This document shows, one piece after another, positions 34,233 to 42,086 of a DNA stretch of 64,000 nucleotides. The stretch spans positions 1-64,000 of the forward strand of contig JADFAE010000009.1 of NCBI GenBank assembly GCA_015665415.1. Direction: 5' to 3'. The DNA comes from Roseobacter sp. GTDB taxonomy: Bacteria > Pseudomonadota > Alphaproteobacteria > Rhodobacterales > Rhodobacteraceae. The notes under the pieces were generated by a model that ran no database searches, was not told the DNA's origin, and saw only the letters and a list, made by a program, of their open reading frames with translations. The position numbers were made by a program, and so were the translations under genes. Positions within the stretch are counted from its first letter, which is position 1, and each line of letters begins with the position of its first letter.

Positions 34233-35333
34233 ATGTATGTTGCTGTAAAAGGGGGCGAACGTGCCATCGACAATGCCCATGCCTGGCTTGCCGAGGAGCG
34301 TCGCGGTGATATGGCGATTGCGGAATTGTCGACGGGTCAGATCCGCGAACAGATGAGCCTTGCCGTCAATCGTGTCATGGCCGAGGGCTCGCTGTATGAT
34401 CCTGATCTGGCTGCGCTGGCGATCAAGCAGTCGCGGGGTGATCTGATCGAGGCGATCTTTCTCATTCGCGCCTATCGCACCACTTTGCCGCGCTTTGGCT
34501 ACAGCGAGGCGGTGGAGACTGGCGCGATGGCCTGTGACCGCCGGATCTCTGCCACCTTCAAGGATGCGCCGGGCGGGCAGGTGCTGGGGCCAACCTTTGA
34601 CTACACCCATCGGCTGCTGGATTTCAAACTGGCCGCCGATGGCGAGGTGCCCAAGGCCGCAACCGCCGCGCCGCGCATGGAACCCACGCCGCATATCACC
34701 GAGTTCCTACGCGGCGAGGATCTCATCGAACAAGAGCCGGTAGCGGATGTGGTGCCTGGCGATCTGACCCGCGAGCCGATGCGCTTTCCGGCGGGGCGTG
34801 CGCTGCGTCTGCAATCGCTGACCCGAGGCGACGAGGGCTTTATCCTTGGCATGGCCTATTCCACCCAGCGCGGCTATGGGCGCAACCACGCCTTTGTTGG
34901 CGAGCTGCGCATCGGCAAGGTACCGGTTGAGATGGAGATCCCCGAGCTGGGCTTTGCCATTGAAATCGGCGAGGTGGAACTGACCGAATGCGAGACCGTG
35001 AACCAGTTCAAGGGCTCCAAAACGGTGCCGCCGCAGTTCACCCGGGGCTATGGGCTGGTCTTTGGTCAGTCAGAGCGCAAGAGCATCGCCATGGCGCTGG
35101 TCGATCGCGCCCTGCGCTGGGAAGAGCTGGGAGAGGATAATCTGGGTGCTGCCGCCCAGGATGAGGAATTTGTCCTCAGCCACGCGGACAACATCCAGGC
35201 CACCGGGTTTCTGGAGCATATCAAGCTGCCGCATTACGTCGATTTCCAATCGGAACTGGAACTGGTGCGCAAACTGCGCCGCGAAGCGCAGGAGCTGGCT
35301 GAGCATTTGGCCGCGCGGGAGGCTGCGGAATGA
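34233..35333 (+). CDS. phnI: Phosphonate C-P lyase subunit PhnI
   Basis: 366 aa from the ATG at 34233 (MYVAVKGGERAIDNA); the longer upstream frame would overlap phnH. PhnI is the nucleosidase-like core subunit that, with PhnGHL, exchanges the adenine of ATP for the phosphonate. Typical strings: EQMSLAVNRVMAEGSLYD, SRGDLIEAIFLIRAYRTTLPR fragments, TFKDAPGGQVLGPTFDYTHR, GFILGMAYSTQRGYGRNH. In most operons phnJ follows at once. Here about 600 bp of duplicated sequence intervene. Confidence 0.95.
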   Translation: MYVAVKGGERAIDNAHAWLAEERRGDMAIAELSTGQIREQMSLAVNRVMAEGSLYDPDLAALAIKQSRGDLIEAIFLIRAYRTTLPRFGYSEAVETGAMACDRRISATFKDAPGGQVLGPTFDYTHRLLDFKLAADGEVPKAATAAPRMEPTPHITEFLRGEDLIEQEPVADVVPGDLTREPMRFPAGRALRLQSLTRGDEGFILGMAYSTQRGYGRNHAFVGELRIGKVPVEMEIPELGFAIEIGEVELTECETVNQFKGSKTVPPQFTRGYGLVFGQSERKSIAMALVDRALRWEELGEDNLGAAAQDEEFVLSHADNIQATGFLEHIKLPHYVDFQSELELVRKLRREAQELAEHLAAREAAE

Positions 35334-35338
35334 TGAAT

Positions 35339-35479
35339 TCAGTCATCACCACTCCTGGAGCTGGGATCACCGTTTTCGCCGAGCTTTTTGAAGTTAATTC
35401 CAAAACCGTCAAATGCGGCGAAGACAACAAACGCAATCGCCGCCGTGATCGCAATCCCAACTGCAAAACAAGCCTCCAA
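35339..35479 (-). CDS. Tiny antisense membrane protein, copy A
   Basis: 46 aa from a TTG start at 35479, with a ribosome site CAGGAG 6 nt before it. The sequence begins with the membrane helix EACFAVGIAITAAIAFVVFAAF and ends KKLGENGDPSSRSGDD. It lies antisense in the phn operon between phnI and the phnJ start relic. A similar gene (copy B, 35711-35893) lies the same distance before the real phnJ. The two share the CAGGAGATT leader, the N-terminal helix and an acidic end. Not recognised; it might be non-functional. Confidence 0.4.
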   Translation of the reverse strand: MEACFAVGIAITAAIAFVVFAAFDGFGINFKKLGENGDPSSRSGDD

Positions 35480-35524
35480 GGCAATCTCCTGACCAGGCCT
35501 GAACCAAGGGGGGAGGAACTCCCC

Positions 35525-35590
35525 ATGCCTGAGGATACTTTTGCATACCTGAATGAACAATCCAAGCGAAGGATCCACAGGGCGTTTCTC
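35525..35590 (+). pseudogene. Diverged duplicate of the phnJ 5' end
   Basis: Starting at ATG 35525 the frame reads MPEDTFAYLNEQSKRRIHRA, clearly related to the PhnJ start MSDYNFAYLDEQTKRMIRRA (13 of 20 identical). Similarity stops after about 21 codons; downstream the frame becomes Ala/Gly-rich. It is a truncated relic of phnJ, 415 bp before the real start, with its own purine-rich ribosome site (gggggaggaa). Confidence 0.75.
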
Positions 35591-35637
35591 AGCTGTCAGA
35601 ACTATAGGGCGCAGTCTGCCTGGGCGGGCGCGAATGC

Positions 35638-35655
35638 GCCTGCCGGGGGGCAGGC
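35638..35655. other. GC hairpin inside the phnI-phnJ spacer
   Basis: gcctgcc (35638-35644), loop gggg, ggcaggc (35649-35655): a perfect 7-bp stem. No T-run. It could stall or pause transcription between the two duplicated modules. Confidence 0.35.
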
Positions 35656-35710
35656 AGGCGCAGCCCGGGCTGCTGGCATCCCGGGTGAGAAAGGTCAGAG
35701 CCGCTTCGCT

Positions 35711-35893
35711 TCAGTCGCGGCTGCCACCGTCGCCATCAACAGAGACATCATCAATGCCATGGGTGAAACCCGATCGGCTGCGGGCCTTTTTATGCGGCGT
35801 AGGGCGGTAGAACATGGCCGCCAGGATCACCGCCACAACCAGCACAACAATGGCAATGCCCAGAACGGTGCCCAGCATCTCGTCGGAATTCAT
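35711..35893 (-). CDS. Tiny antisense membrane protein, copy B
   Basis: 60 aa: MNSDEMLGTVLGIAIVVLVV..., one membrane helix at about 7-28, a basic patch (PTPHKKARSRSG) and an acidic end (DDVSVDGDGGSRD). Ribosome site CAGGAG lies 9 nt before the ATG. It is divergent from phnJ, whose start is 47 bp away, and is the partner of copy A. Predicted topology: short N-terminus outside, basic tail in the cytoplasm. No family recognised. The retained reading frame and ribosome site favour a real gene, but the antisense position in an operon is unusual. Confidence 0.5.
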   Translation of the reverse strand: MNSDEMLGTVLGIAIVVLVVAVILAAMFYRPTPHKKARSRSGFTHGIDDVSVDGDGGSRD

Positions 35894-35939
35894 CTCTCAA
35901 ATCTCCTGTGCTCAAGGGCTCCGGGGGAAAGGACAAACT

Positions 35940-36797
35940 ATGTCTGACTACAACTTTGCCTATTTGGACGAACAAACCAAGCGAATGATCCGTCGGGCCA
36001 TCCTCAAAGGTCTGGCCGTGCCGGGCTATCAGGTGCCCTTTGCCAGCCGTGAAATGCCGATGCCCTATGGCTGGGGCACCGGTGGGGTGCAGGTCTCGGC
36101 GGCCACGCTGACGCCGGATGACACCCTGAAGGTGATCGATCAGGGGGCGGATGACACCACCAATGCCGTCTCGATCCGCAAGTTCTTTGAACGCACCGCC
36201 GGGGTGGCCACCACCGAAGAAACGGCACAGGCCAGCGTCATTCAGACCCGCCATCGTATCCCCGAGGCGGAGCTCAGCGAGGATCAGATCCTGGTCTATC
36301 AGGTACCGATCCCTGAGCCGCTGCGGTTTCTGGAACCGCGCGAGACCGAGACCCGCAAGATGCATGCCCTCGAAGAATACGGGCTGATGCATGTGAAGCT
36401 CTATGAGGACATCAGCCAGCACGGCGATATCGCAACCTCCTATGCCTATCCGGTTAAGGTGGAAGACCGCTATGTCATGGATCCCTCACCGATCCCCAAG
36501 TTTGACAACCCCAAGCTGGAGATGGCCGCCATCCAGCTTTTTGGCGCGGGGCGGGAGCAACGCATCTATGCGCTGCCGCCCTATACACGCGTGGTTAGCC
36601 TGGACTTTGAGGATTTCCCTTTTGAAGCCACCAAGGCCGAACACCCCTGTGATCTGTGTGGGGCCGAGGACAGTTATCTGGATGAGGTGATCCTGGATGA
36701 TGCGGGCAACCGGATGTTTGTCTGCTCGGACACCGACTATTGCCGCAGCCGACGGGACGTCGGTCATACCGGGCGTTTGGGAGAGCAAGCAGCATGA
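35940..36797 (+). CDS. phnJ: C-P lyase, PhnJ (radical SAM)
   Basis: 285 aa. PhnJ carries out the radical cleavage of the C-P bond in 5-phosphoribosyl-1-phosphonate, releasing the alkane and the 1,2-cyclic phosphate. Its unusual cysteine set is complete: Cys237, Cys240 and Cys262 for the [4Fe-4S] cluster and Cys268 as the likely thiyl residue. They match positions 241/244/266/272 of the E. coli enzyme. The N terminus is MSDYNFAYLDEQ. The stop overlaps the VOC gene by 4 bp. The 5' end is duplicated upstream. Confidence 0.97.
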   Translation: MSDYNFAYLDEQTKRMIRRAILKGLAVPGYQVPFASREMPMPYGWGTGGVQVSAATLTPDDTLKVIDQGADDTTNAVSIRKFFERTAGVATTEETAQASVIQTRHRIPEAELSEDQILVYQVPIPEPLRFLEPRETETRKMHALEEYGLMHVKLYEDISQHGDIATSYAYPVKVEDRYVMDPSPIPKFDNPKLEMAAIQLFGAGREQRIYALPPYTRVVSLDFEDFPFEATKAEHPCDLCGAEDSYLDEVILDDAGNRMFVCSDTDYCRSRRDVGHTGRLGEQAA

Positions 36798-37192
36798 GCG
36801 ATGATATTTTGGGCATTGACCATCTGGGCCTGACCGTTGGCAACCTGGACGCCAGCCTTGGCTTTTTTACGCGGTGTCTGGGCTGGGAGGAATTCGGTGG
36901 TAACGCGGATTATCCCTCTGCCTATGTCACCAACGGATACACCAAGTTGACGCTCTGGCAGCAGGTGGAACCGGGTGCGGGTTTTGATCGCAAAGCCAAT
37001 ATCGGCCTGCACCATCTGGCGCTGAAAATCCTTGATGAAACGGCGCTCTGGACGGTGTTTGACAAGATCAAGGACTGGCCGGGTGTGGCCGTCGAATTTG
37101 CACCGGAACTCTCCGGGCAAGGACCAAAGAAACATTTTATGATCCTGGAGCCGGGTGGTACACGGCTGGAGTTTTCCCATGACCCGAGATGA
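36794..37192 (+). CDS. VOC (glyoxalase/dioxygenase fold) protein in the phn operon
   Basis: 132 aa from the ATG at 36794 (MSDDILGIDHLGLTV), overlapping the phnJ stop. Glyoxalase-type beta-alpha-beta-beta-beta units are visible: IDHLGLTVGNLDASLGFFTR, then GLHHLALKILDE and HFMILEPGGTRLEFSHD. His and Glu at the usual metal positions (IDHLG, LHHLAL, RLEF) are kept. Not a standard phn protein. It overlaps phnK by 14 bp, so it is translated with the C-P lyase subunits. It could detoxify or convert a product; the substrate is unknown. Confidence 0.85.
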   Translation: MSDDILGIDHLGLTVGNLDASLGFFTRCLGWEEFGGNADYPSAYVTNGYTKLTLWQQVEPGAGFDRKANIGLHHLALKILDETALWTVFDKIKDWPGVAVEFAPELSGQGPKKHFMILEPGGTRLEFSHDPR

Positions 37193-37973
37193 CAGAAAAT
37201 CAGCAGTGCCGCTGCTGCAAGTCAGAAACCTTGCAAAGCAATATGGCCGCCGGATTGGCTGCAGGGATGTGAGCTTTGATCTTTACCCTGGTGAGGTCAT
37301 GGGCATCGTCGGCGAAAGCGGCTCTGGCAAATCGACATTGCTGAATGCCATGGCAGGCCATCATGCGCCGGATCGCGGCGAAGTGGTGTTTGACACCCGC
37401 GCCGATGGGCCCAGGGATACGCTGAAGATGTCGGAACCGGAACGGCGGATGCTTAGCCGCACCGATTGGGCCTTTGTGCATCAACACGCCCGCGAAGGCC
37501 TGCGCATGTCGGTCTCCGCTGGCGGCAATATCGGCGAGCGGTTGATGGCTGTGGGGGGGCGTCACTACGGCGATATCCGGGCCCAGGCCGCGGATTGGCT
37601 GGGCCGGGTGGAAATCAGCGAGAGCCGCATTGATGACCGCCCCTCTGCCTTTTCCGGTGGCATGCAACAACGTCTGCAGATTGCCCGCAATCTGGTGACC
37701 GGCCCAAGGCTGGTCTTCATGGATGAGCCCACAGGGGGCCTGGATGTGTCGGTGCAGGCGCGTCTGTTGGATCTGCTGCGTGGCCTGGTGCGCGAAATGG
37801 GGCTGAGCGCCATCATCGTGACCCATGACTTGGCAGTTGTACGCCTGCTGGCGGACCGGCTGATGGTGATGAAAGACGGCGATGTGGTCGAAAGTGGTCT
37901 GACCGATCAGGTGCTGGACGATCCGCAACACGCCTATACCCAGCTGCTGGTTTCCTCTGTGCTGCAGGTCTGA
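37179..37973 (+). CDS. phnK: C-P lyase ATP-binding subunit PhnK
   Basis: 264 aa from the ATG at 37179 (MTRDDRKS). ABC-type ATPase that binds the PhnGHIJ core. Walker A GESGSGKST, Q-loop WAFVHQHAREGLRMS, signature FSGGMQQRLQIARNL, Walker B LVFMDEPTGGLDVS and the switch histidine in IIVTHDLAV are present. PhnK lacks a membrane partner and works in the soluble complex. It overlaps the VOC gene and precedes phnL by 12 bp. Confidence 0.94.
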   Translation: MTRDDRKSAVPLLQVRNLAKQYGRRIGCRDVSFDLYPGEVMGIVGESGSGKSTLLNAMAGHHAPDRGEVVFDTRADGPRDTLKMSEPERRMLSRTDWAFVHQHAREGLRMSVSAGGNIGERLMAVGGRHYGDIRAQAADWLGRVEISESRIDDRPSAFSGGMQQRLQIARNLVTGPRLVFMDEPTGGLDVSVQARLLDLLRGLVREMGLSAIIVTHDLAVVRLLADRLMVMKDGDVVESGLTDQVLDDPQHAYTQLLVSSVLQV

Positions 37974-37985
37974 AGGATAAAGACG

Positions 37986-38669
37986 ATGATTGAACTCGAA
38001 AATGTGAGCAAGAGCTTCTCCCTGCACAATCAGGGCGGAGCTGTGATCCCGGTGATGGAGCGGGTGAACCTGAAGGTGGCGGCGGGCGAATGTGTGGGTC
38101 TGGTTGGGGCCTCGGGGGCGGGCAAGTCTACTCTGATGCGGCTGATCTATGGTAATTACCTGGCCGCCTCCGGCCGGATCCTGGTGGGGGATCTGGATGT
38201 GGCTCGGGCCGCGCCGCGCCAGATCATTACTCTGCGCCGCGAGACCCTGGGCTATGTCAGCCAGTTTTTGCGGGTGGTGCCACGGGTGCCTGCGCTGGAT
38301 GTGGTGGCAGAGCCCTTGCTGGCGGTTGGCACGGATCAGGACAGGGCACGTGAAAAGGCCGCCAGTCTGCTGGCGGAGCTGAATATCCCGGAGCGGCTTT
38401 GGTCGCTGAGCCCCACAACCTTTTCCGGTGGCGAGCAGCAGCGGGTGAACATCGCCCGGGGTTTTGCTTATGACTATCCGGCACTGCTGCTGGATGAGCC
38501 CACCGCCAGTCTGGATGCGCAGAACCGGGCCACAGTGCTGCGGCTGATCGAAGGGGCCAAGGCGCGCGGCGCGGCCATCATTGGCATTTTTCACGACGAG
38601 GCAGCGCGCAATCAGGTCTGTGACAGTTTCATTGATGTCTCTGCCTTTGCGCCGCAGGTGGCGGCATGA
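37986..38669 (+). CDS. phnL: C-P lyase ATP-binding subunit PhnL
   Basis: 227 aa. Walker [10 protein letters not shown], the PhnL-type stretch [19 protein letters not shown], signature [15 protein letters not shown], Walker [12 protein letters not shown] and [16 protein letters not shown], the PhnL form of the switch region. It takes part, with PhnGHI, in forming the ribose 1-phosphonate triphosphate. Ends with an ATGA overlap into phnN. Confidence 0.95.
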   Translation: MIELENVSKSFSLHNQGGAVIPVMERVNLKVAAGECVGLVGASGAGKSTLMRLIYGNYLAASGRILVGDLDVARAAPRQIITLRRETLGYVSQFLRVVPRVPALDVVAEPLLAVGTDQDRAREKAASLLAELNIPERLWSLSPTTFSGGEQQRVNIARGFAYDYPALLLDEPTASLDAQNRATVLRLIEGAKARGAAIIGIFHDEAARNQVCDSFIDVSAFAPQVAA

Positions 38670-39280
38670 GAACCCCCGCACCAGCCCCAGCCAGCACTCT
38701 TGTCGGGGCAACACCCGCGGCACCAAAGGGGCCGGTCATTGCCGTGGTTGGTCCCTCTGGCGTCGGCAAGGACAGTGTGATGGAGGCCCTGGTCGCGCGC
38801 GACCCCAAGCTGAGCCTGATGCGCCGCGTAGTGACCCGTGCGCCCGCAGCCGGTGGCGAAGACTATGATGCGGTCAGCGAAGTCGAGTTCTCCAATAAGG
38901 TGGCACAGGGGGTATTTGCCCTGCACTGGCGGGCCCATGGGCTGCACTATGGCATCCCGAGTGCAATTGAAGCGATGCGCGCAGAGGGGCAGGGCGTCTT
39001 GGTCAATCTCTCCCGCGCGGTCTTGGTGCAGGCGCAGGCGGGTTTTGGCGATTTTATCGTGCTGTCGCTTACCGCCCGACCTGAGATTCTGGCCGAGAGG
39101 TTGGCCAGGCGCGGGCGCGAAGATGCCGCCGAGATCCAGCGTCGCCTTGCCCGCGCGCCCCAGCCCCTGCCTGCGGGGCTGCGTTGCTGGCACCAGATTG
39201 ATAACTCCGGCGATTTGGCCAAGGCCGTCGCTGCTGCCAGGGCGGCAATCTATTCGGCTGCCAAGCCGGTGAGGGCATAG
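38666..39280 (+). CDS. phnN: Ribose 1,5-bisphosphokinase
   Basis: 204 aa, guanylate-kinase-like P-loop fold. Walker [16 protein letters not shown], followed by [24 protein letters not shown] and [14 protein letters not shown], typical of PhnN. It turns ribose 1,5-bisphosphate into PRPP, which returns the ribose of the C-P lyase pathway to metabolism. It is the last gene of the plus-strand operon; its last 31 bp overlap the antisense DUF1045 gene. Confidence 0.93.
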   Translation: MRTPAPAPASTLVGATPAAPKGPVIAVVGPSGVGKDSVMEALVARDPKLSLMRRVVTRAPAAGGEDYDAVSEVEFSNKVAQGVFALHWRAHGLHYGIPSAIEAMRAEGQGVLVNLSRAVLVQAQAGFGDFIVLSLTARPEILAERLARRGREDAAEIQRRLARAPQPLPAGLRCWHQIDNSGDLAKAVAAARAAIYSAAKPVRA

Positions 39281-39945
39281 CGGTGGATCAAGTGAAAGTG
39301 CCCCGTCTCATCCTCGCCGACCAGGGCCAGATCGCGGATCACAAAGGGCTGTGGCAACAGCGGGATCAGTCGCGCTTGCAGTGCCGCTTCGACGGCGGGC
39401 AGATCCGACTTGGGCAATTTGCCGCTGAGGGTGATGTGAAAGCGGAACGCCTCCATCACGTGCGGATAGCCCCAGCGCAGCAGGTTTGCCTCCTGCGCGG
39501 CACTGAGGCCCGCGCCCCGTCGCTTGGTCAGCTCCGCAGCACTGGCGGGCGCGCGAAAGGCGTCAAGATCTGTCACACAGGCGCGGGCCAGAGCATTCAG
39601 CGCCGTTTCCGTCCCCCTGACACGCAGGGCCAGGAAACGGCCCAGGCGCGCCAGGTGCAGCCTCTCCAGCGTGACGGGCGCATGTCTTGTGGCCAAGGCG
39701 CTGCAGGCCTGCTGAAGATCGGTCAAAGTAGTGCCCGGCGCGAGGCGCATCGGCGGCTTCAGGGTCGCATGCAGCCCATATCTGCGCGGAACCGCTGTGA
39801 TCGCTTCCAGATCCAGACCCGGAACCTCGGGCTGGGCGCGGGGCGCACCGGTTTCCAGATCCCAGCCCAGCCACTGGCTGGCGAACTGGCTCCATTCGGC
39901 CTTGGCCGGGGGGGCGAAATAGATCGCATATCGCGTGAATGTCAC
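39250..39945 (-). CDS. DUF1045 phosphonate-linked 2H phosphoesterase
   Basis: 231 aa. Two H-x-T motifs, HATLKPP (about residue 59) and HITLSGK (about 172), mark the 2H phosphoesterase fold, which cleaves cyclic phosphodiesters. The family is known mainly from phn operons (DUF1045). No phnP is present in the window, so this protein is a candidate for opening the 5-phosphoribosyl 1,2-cyclic phosphate made by PhnJ. That role is my inference. It is antisense to the phnN end and divergent from phnM, 52 bp apart. Confidence 0.85.
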   Translation of the reverse strand: MTFTRYAIYFAPPAKAEWSQFASQWLGWDLETGAPRAQPEVPGLDLEAITAVPRRYGLHATLKPPMRLAPGTTLTDLQQACSALATRHAPVTLERLHLARLGRFLALRVRGTETALNALARACVTDLDAFRAPASAAELTKRRGAGLSAAQEANLLRWGYPHVMEAFRFHITLSGKLPKSDLPAVEAALQARLIPLLPQPFVIRDLALVGEDETGHFHLIHRYALTGLAAE

Positions 39946-39997
39946 ATTGGCCTCCTATCCTTGGCCGGTCCTATAGCTCGAAAGTTGTGAAGTTCAG

Positions 39998-41140
39998 ATG
40001 ACAGATGAATTGATCCTTGCCAATGCCACTTTGGTGCTGCCCGGCGAAACCCTGCGCGGGAGCGTGAGGCTTGTTGCTAGTGAAATTGCGGATATTGCCA
40101 CCGGATCCGGCGTGCCACGCGGGGCGACGGATTTGGAGGGCGATTTTCTCAGCCCCGGATTGGTAGAGCTGCACACGGATAATCTGGAGCGTCATATCCA
40201 GCCGCGCCCTGGTGTCGACTGGCCCCATGCTGCGGCAATTCTGGCCCATGATGCGGAGCTGGCGGGCACCGGGATCACCACGGTGTTTGACGCCATGCGG
40301 GTTGGGTCGGTCAGTCGCAAGGCAAGCCGCTATGGCTCTTATGCGCGCGGGCTGGCGAGCGAGCTGCTGGAGCTGCGTGCGGCGGATGCGCTGAAAATTT
40401 CGCACTTCCTGCACCTGCGCGCCGAGGTCTGTTCGGACACGCTGGTGCAGGAGCTGGAGGAATTTGGCACCAAGGATCGCGTCGGGCTGGTGTCCCTGAT
40501 GGATCACACGCCAGGGCAGCGTCAGTTCCGCGATCTCTCCAAGCTGGAGGCCTATGTGAAGGGCAAACACGGGTTTGATGATGCCGGCTTCCAAGCCCAT
40601 ATCGCGCATTTGAAGATGCTGCGCGACACCTATGGGGATCTGCATGAGGTCGAGGCGGTGAAGGCGGCCAGGCGCTTTGGCGCGGTGCTGGCCAGCCATG
40701 ATGACACCACGGCGCAGCAGGTCGCCACCTCGGCCAACCACGGCATTCACTTGGCCGAGTTTCCCACCACGGTGGAGGCCGCGCGCGCCTGCCATGTACA
40801 TGACATCAAGGTGATGATGGGAGCGCCCAATCTGATCCGGGGGGGCTCGCATTCGGGCAATGTCGCCGCCCGGGAGCTGGCAGAGCTGGAGCTTTTGGAC
40901 ATCGTGTCGTCGGACTATGTGCCGGCCGCCCTGCTGATGTCGGCGGTCAAGCTGGGGGAGATCTGGGGCGACATGGCCCGGGGGCTTGCGACTGTCACCC
41001 AGGCCCCGGCAGAGGCGGTGGAGCTGTTCGACCGGGGCCGGCTTGAGGTCGGCAAACGTGCCGATTTGATCCGCTTTGGCCTAGTGCAGGGGGTGGCGGC
41101 CCTACGCGGCACCTGGTCACGGGGGCGTAGGGTTGCTTGA
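39998..41140 (+). CDS. phnM: Ribose 1-methylphosphonate 5-triphosphate diphosphatase
   Basis: 380 aa amidohydrolase-fold enzyme. It removes diphosphate from the ribose 1-phosphonate 5-triphosphate before PhnJ acts. Visible: SPGLVELHTDNLERHIQPRP (metal ligands), VFDAMRVGSV, VSLMDHTPGQRQFRD, ASHDDTTAQQVA, MGAPNLIRGGSHSGNV and SDYVPAALLMSAVKL, the PhnM landmarks. Monocistronic, or cotranscribed only with what follows, and divergent from the DUF1045 gene. Confidence 0.95.
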   Translation: MTDELILANATLVLPGETLRGSVRLVASEIADIATGSGVPRGATDLEGDFLSPGLVELHTDNLERHIQPRPGVDWPHAAAILAHDAELAGTGITTVFDAMRVGSVSRKASRYGSYARGLASELLELRAADALKISHFLHLRAEVCSDTLVQELEEFGTKDRVGLVSLMDHTPGQRQFRDLSKLEAYVKGKHGFDDAGFQAHIAHLKMLRDTYGDLHEVEAVKAARRFGAVLASHDDTTAQQVATSANHGIHLAEFPTTVEAARACHVHDIKVMMGAPNLIRGGSHSGNVAARELAELELLDIVSSDYVPAALLMSAVKLGEIWGDMARGLATVTQAPAEAVELFDRGRLEVGKRADLIRFGLVQGVAALRGTWSRGRRVA

Positions 41141-41239
41141 TCGAGGGCGTCTGTCACTGCTGAAAATTGCTTTCGATGGTCAGTATTGGGCCCATGCCTA
41201 CAATTGCGGCAATGGGCACCAATGGCGGCAATAGAAAAC

Positions 41240-41269
41240 CTGCAGGTCATCGGAAGAGATGACCTGCAG
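41240..41269 (-). terminator. Intrinsic terminator of the GST gene
   Basis: Arms 41240-41251 and 41258-41269 pair perfectly over 12 bp around a 6-nt loop, 6 bp past the stop of the minus-strand GST gene. On the minus strand it is followed by gttttc, a short U-run. It may also stop phnM transcripts. Confidence 0.75.
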
Positions 41270-41275
41270 CATTCG

Positions 41276-41986
41276 TTAACCGCAGCAACTTGCTGCCTTC
41301 TTTTGCGGCGCTTCAGGAGCAGGCTCCGAGAAGTCAGCACCGCGCCCAAGGAAAGTGCGGTCAGCGAGATAAAAGTCGGAGAACTTCTGTTCGAAGTCGT
41401 CTGCGACGGACTTCGCATAGAGACCAGTATCAGCCAAAGCAGACTGCCATGCACGAACTTTGGGATAATCCGCAAGAAATTCATATCCTGAATGCTCTTT
41501 TATGATTTGGGCCCGGTGAAGCAGCGGGAGCCAGGCGATATCCACAGTCCCAAGGGTGCTACCATTGAAGAATGGACCGTCGCCCAATTGCCGTTCCGCT
41601 TTCTCAAAAGCTTTGGTCAATTTGGCTTCACGCTCAGCTAAGGCGGATTTGTCCTTGCTTTGCATTGTGCTGCACTGAACCAGATAGTGTTTGGATGCCT
41701 GGTAACTCCAAGCACGATCCTTTGCCCGTTGCACCGGCGAAATGTCGATCTCCAGAGGGGGCGTGATCTCTTCGATGTATTCGACAATGGCATCACTCTC
41801 AAACAGCGCATCACCCGCTTCGGTAATCAACAACGGCACCTGCCCCGTAGGAGAGATGTCCAGAAACCATTGCGGTTTGTCACTGAGACTGATGAACTCG
41901 ATGTCATAGGGTACCTTCTTGGCTTCCAGCAAAGCAGTGACACGCTGGACGAAGGGGCAGATTTTGAAGCTCACAATTTTGATCAT
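41276..41986 (-). CDS. GST-fold protein with CCG tail
   Basis: 236 aa. N-terminal thioredoxin-like GST domain (about 1-78): the CPFVQRVTALLEAK active-site region with cysteine instead of tyrosine/serine (omega/lambda-type), then SPTGQVPLLITE and ESDAIVEYIEE. C-terminal helical domain with GSTLGTVDIAWLPLLHR. An added tail, SEPAPEAPQKKAASCCG, ends in Cys-Cys-Gly (Cys234, Cys235). Cysteine GSTs act as glutathione-dependent reductases. It lies 100 bp downstream of a sigma factor that also ends with cysteines. The pair probably responds to redox or metal stress. Confidence 0.85.
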   Translation of the reverse strand: MIKIVSFKICPFVQRVTALLEAKKVPYDIEFISLSDKPQWFLDISPTGQVPLLITEAGDALFESDAIVEYIEEITPPLEIDISPVQRAKDRAWSYQASKHYLVQCSTMQSKDKSALAEREAKLTKAFEKAERQLGDGPFFNGSTLGTVDIAWLPLLHRAQIIKEHSGYEFLADYPKVRAWQSALADTGLYAKSVADDFEQKFSDFYLADRTFLGRGADFSEPAPEAPQKKAASCCG

Positions 41987-42086
41987 CGGTTTGTCCTTTC
42001 AATGTCGATGTCTACAAGTGAGACGCGTGACATCTGGAAAAGACGAACATCGGCGGTATTTTTTTATCAACGCCGATACTGGGTGC

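Noticed and set aside
35330-35947. 205-codon plus-strand frame between phnI and phnJ
   Set aside because: Only codons from 35525 for about 21 residues resemble PhnJ; the rest changes composition abruptly. I treat it as a relic start, not a gene.
37200-38726. 508-codon minus-strand open frame
   Set aside because: Antisense to phnK, phnL and the phnN start; histidine/glutamine-rich shadow without any domain.
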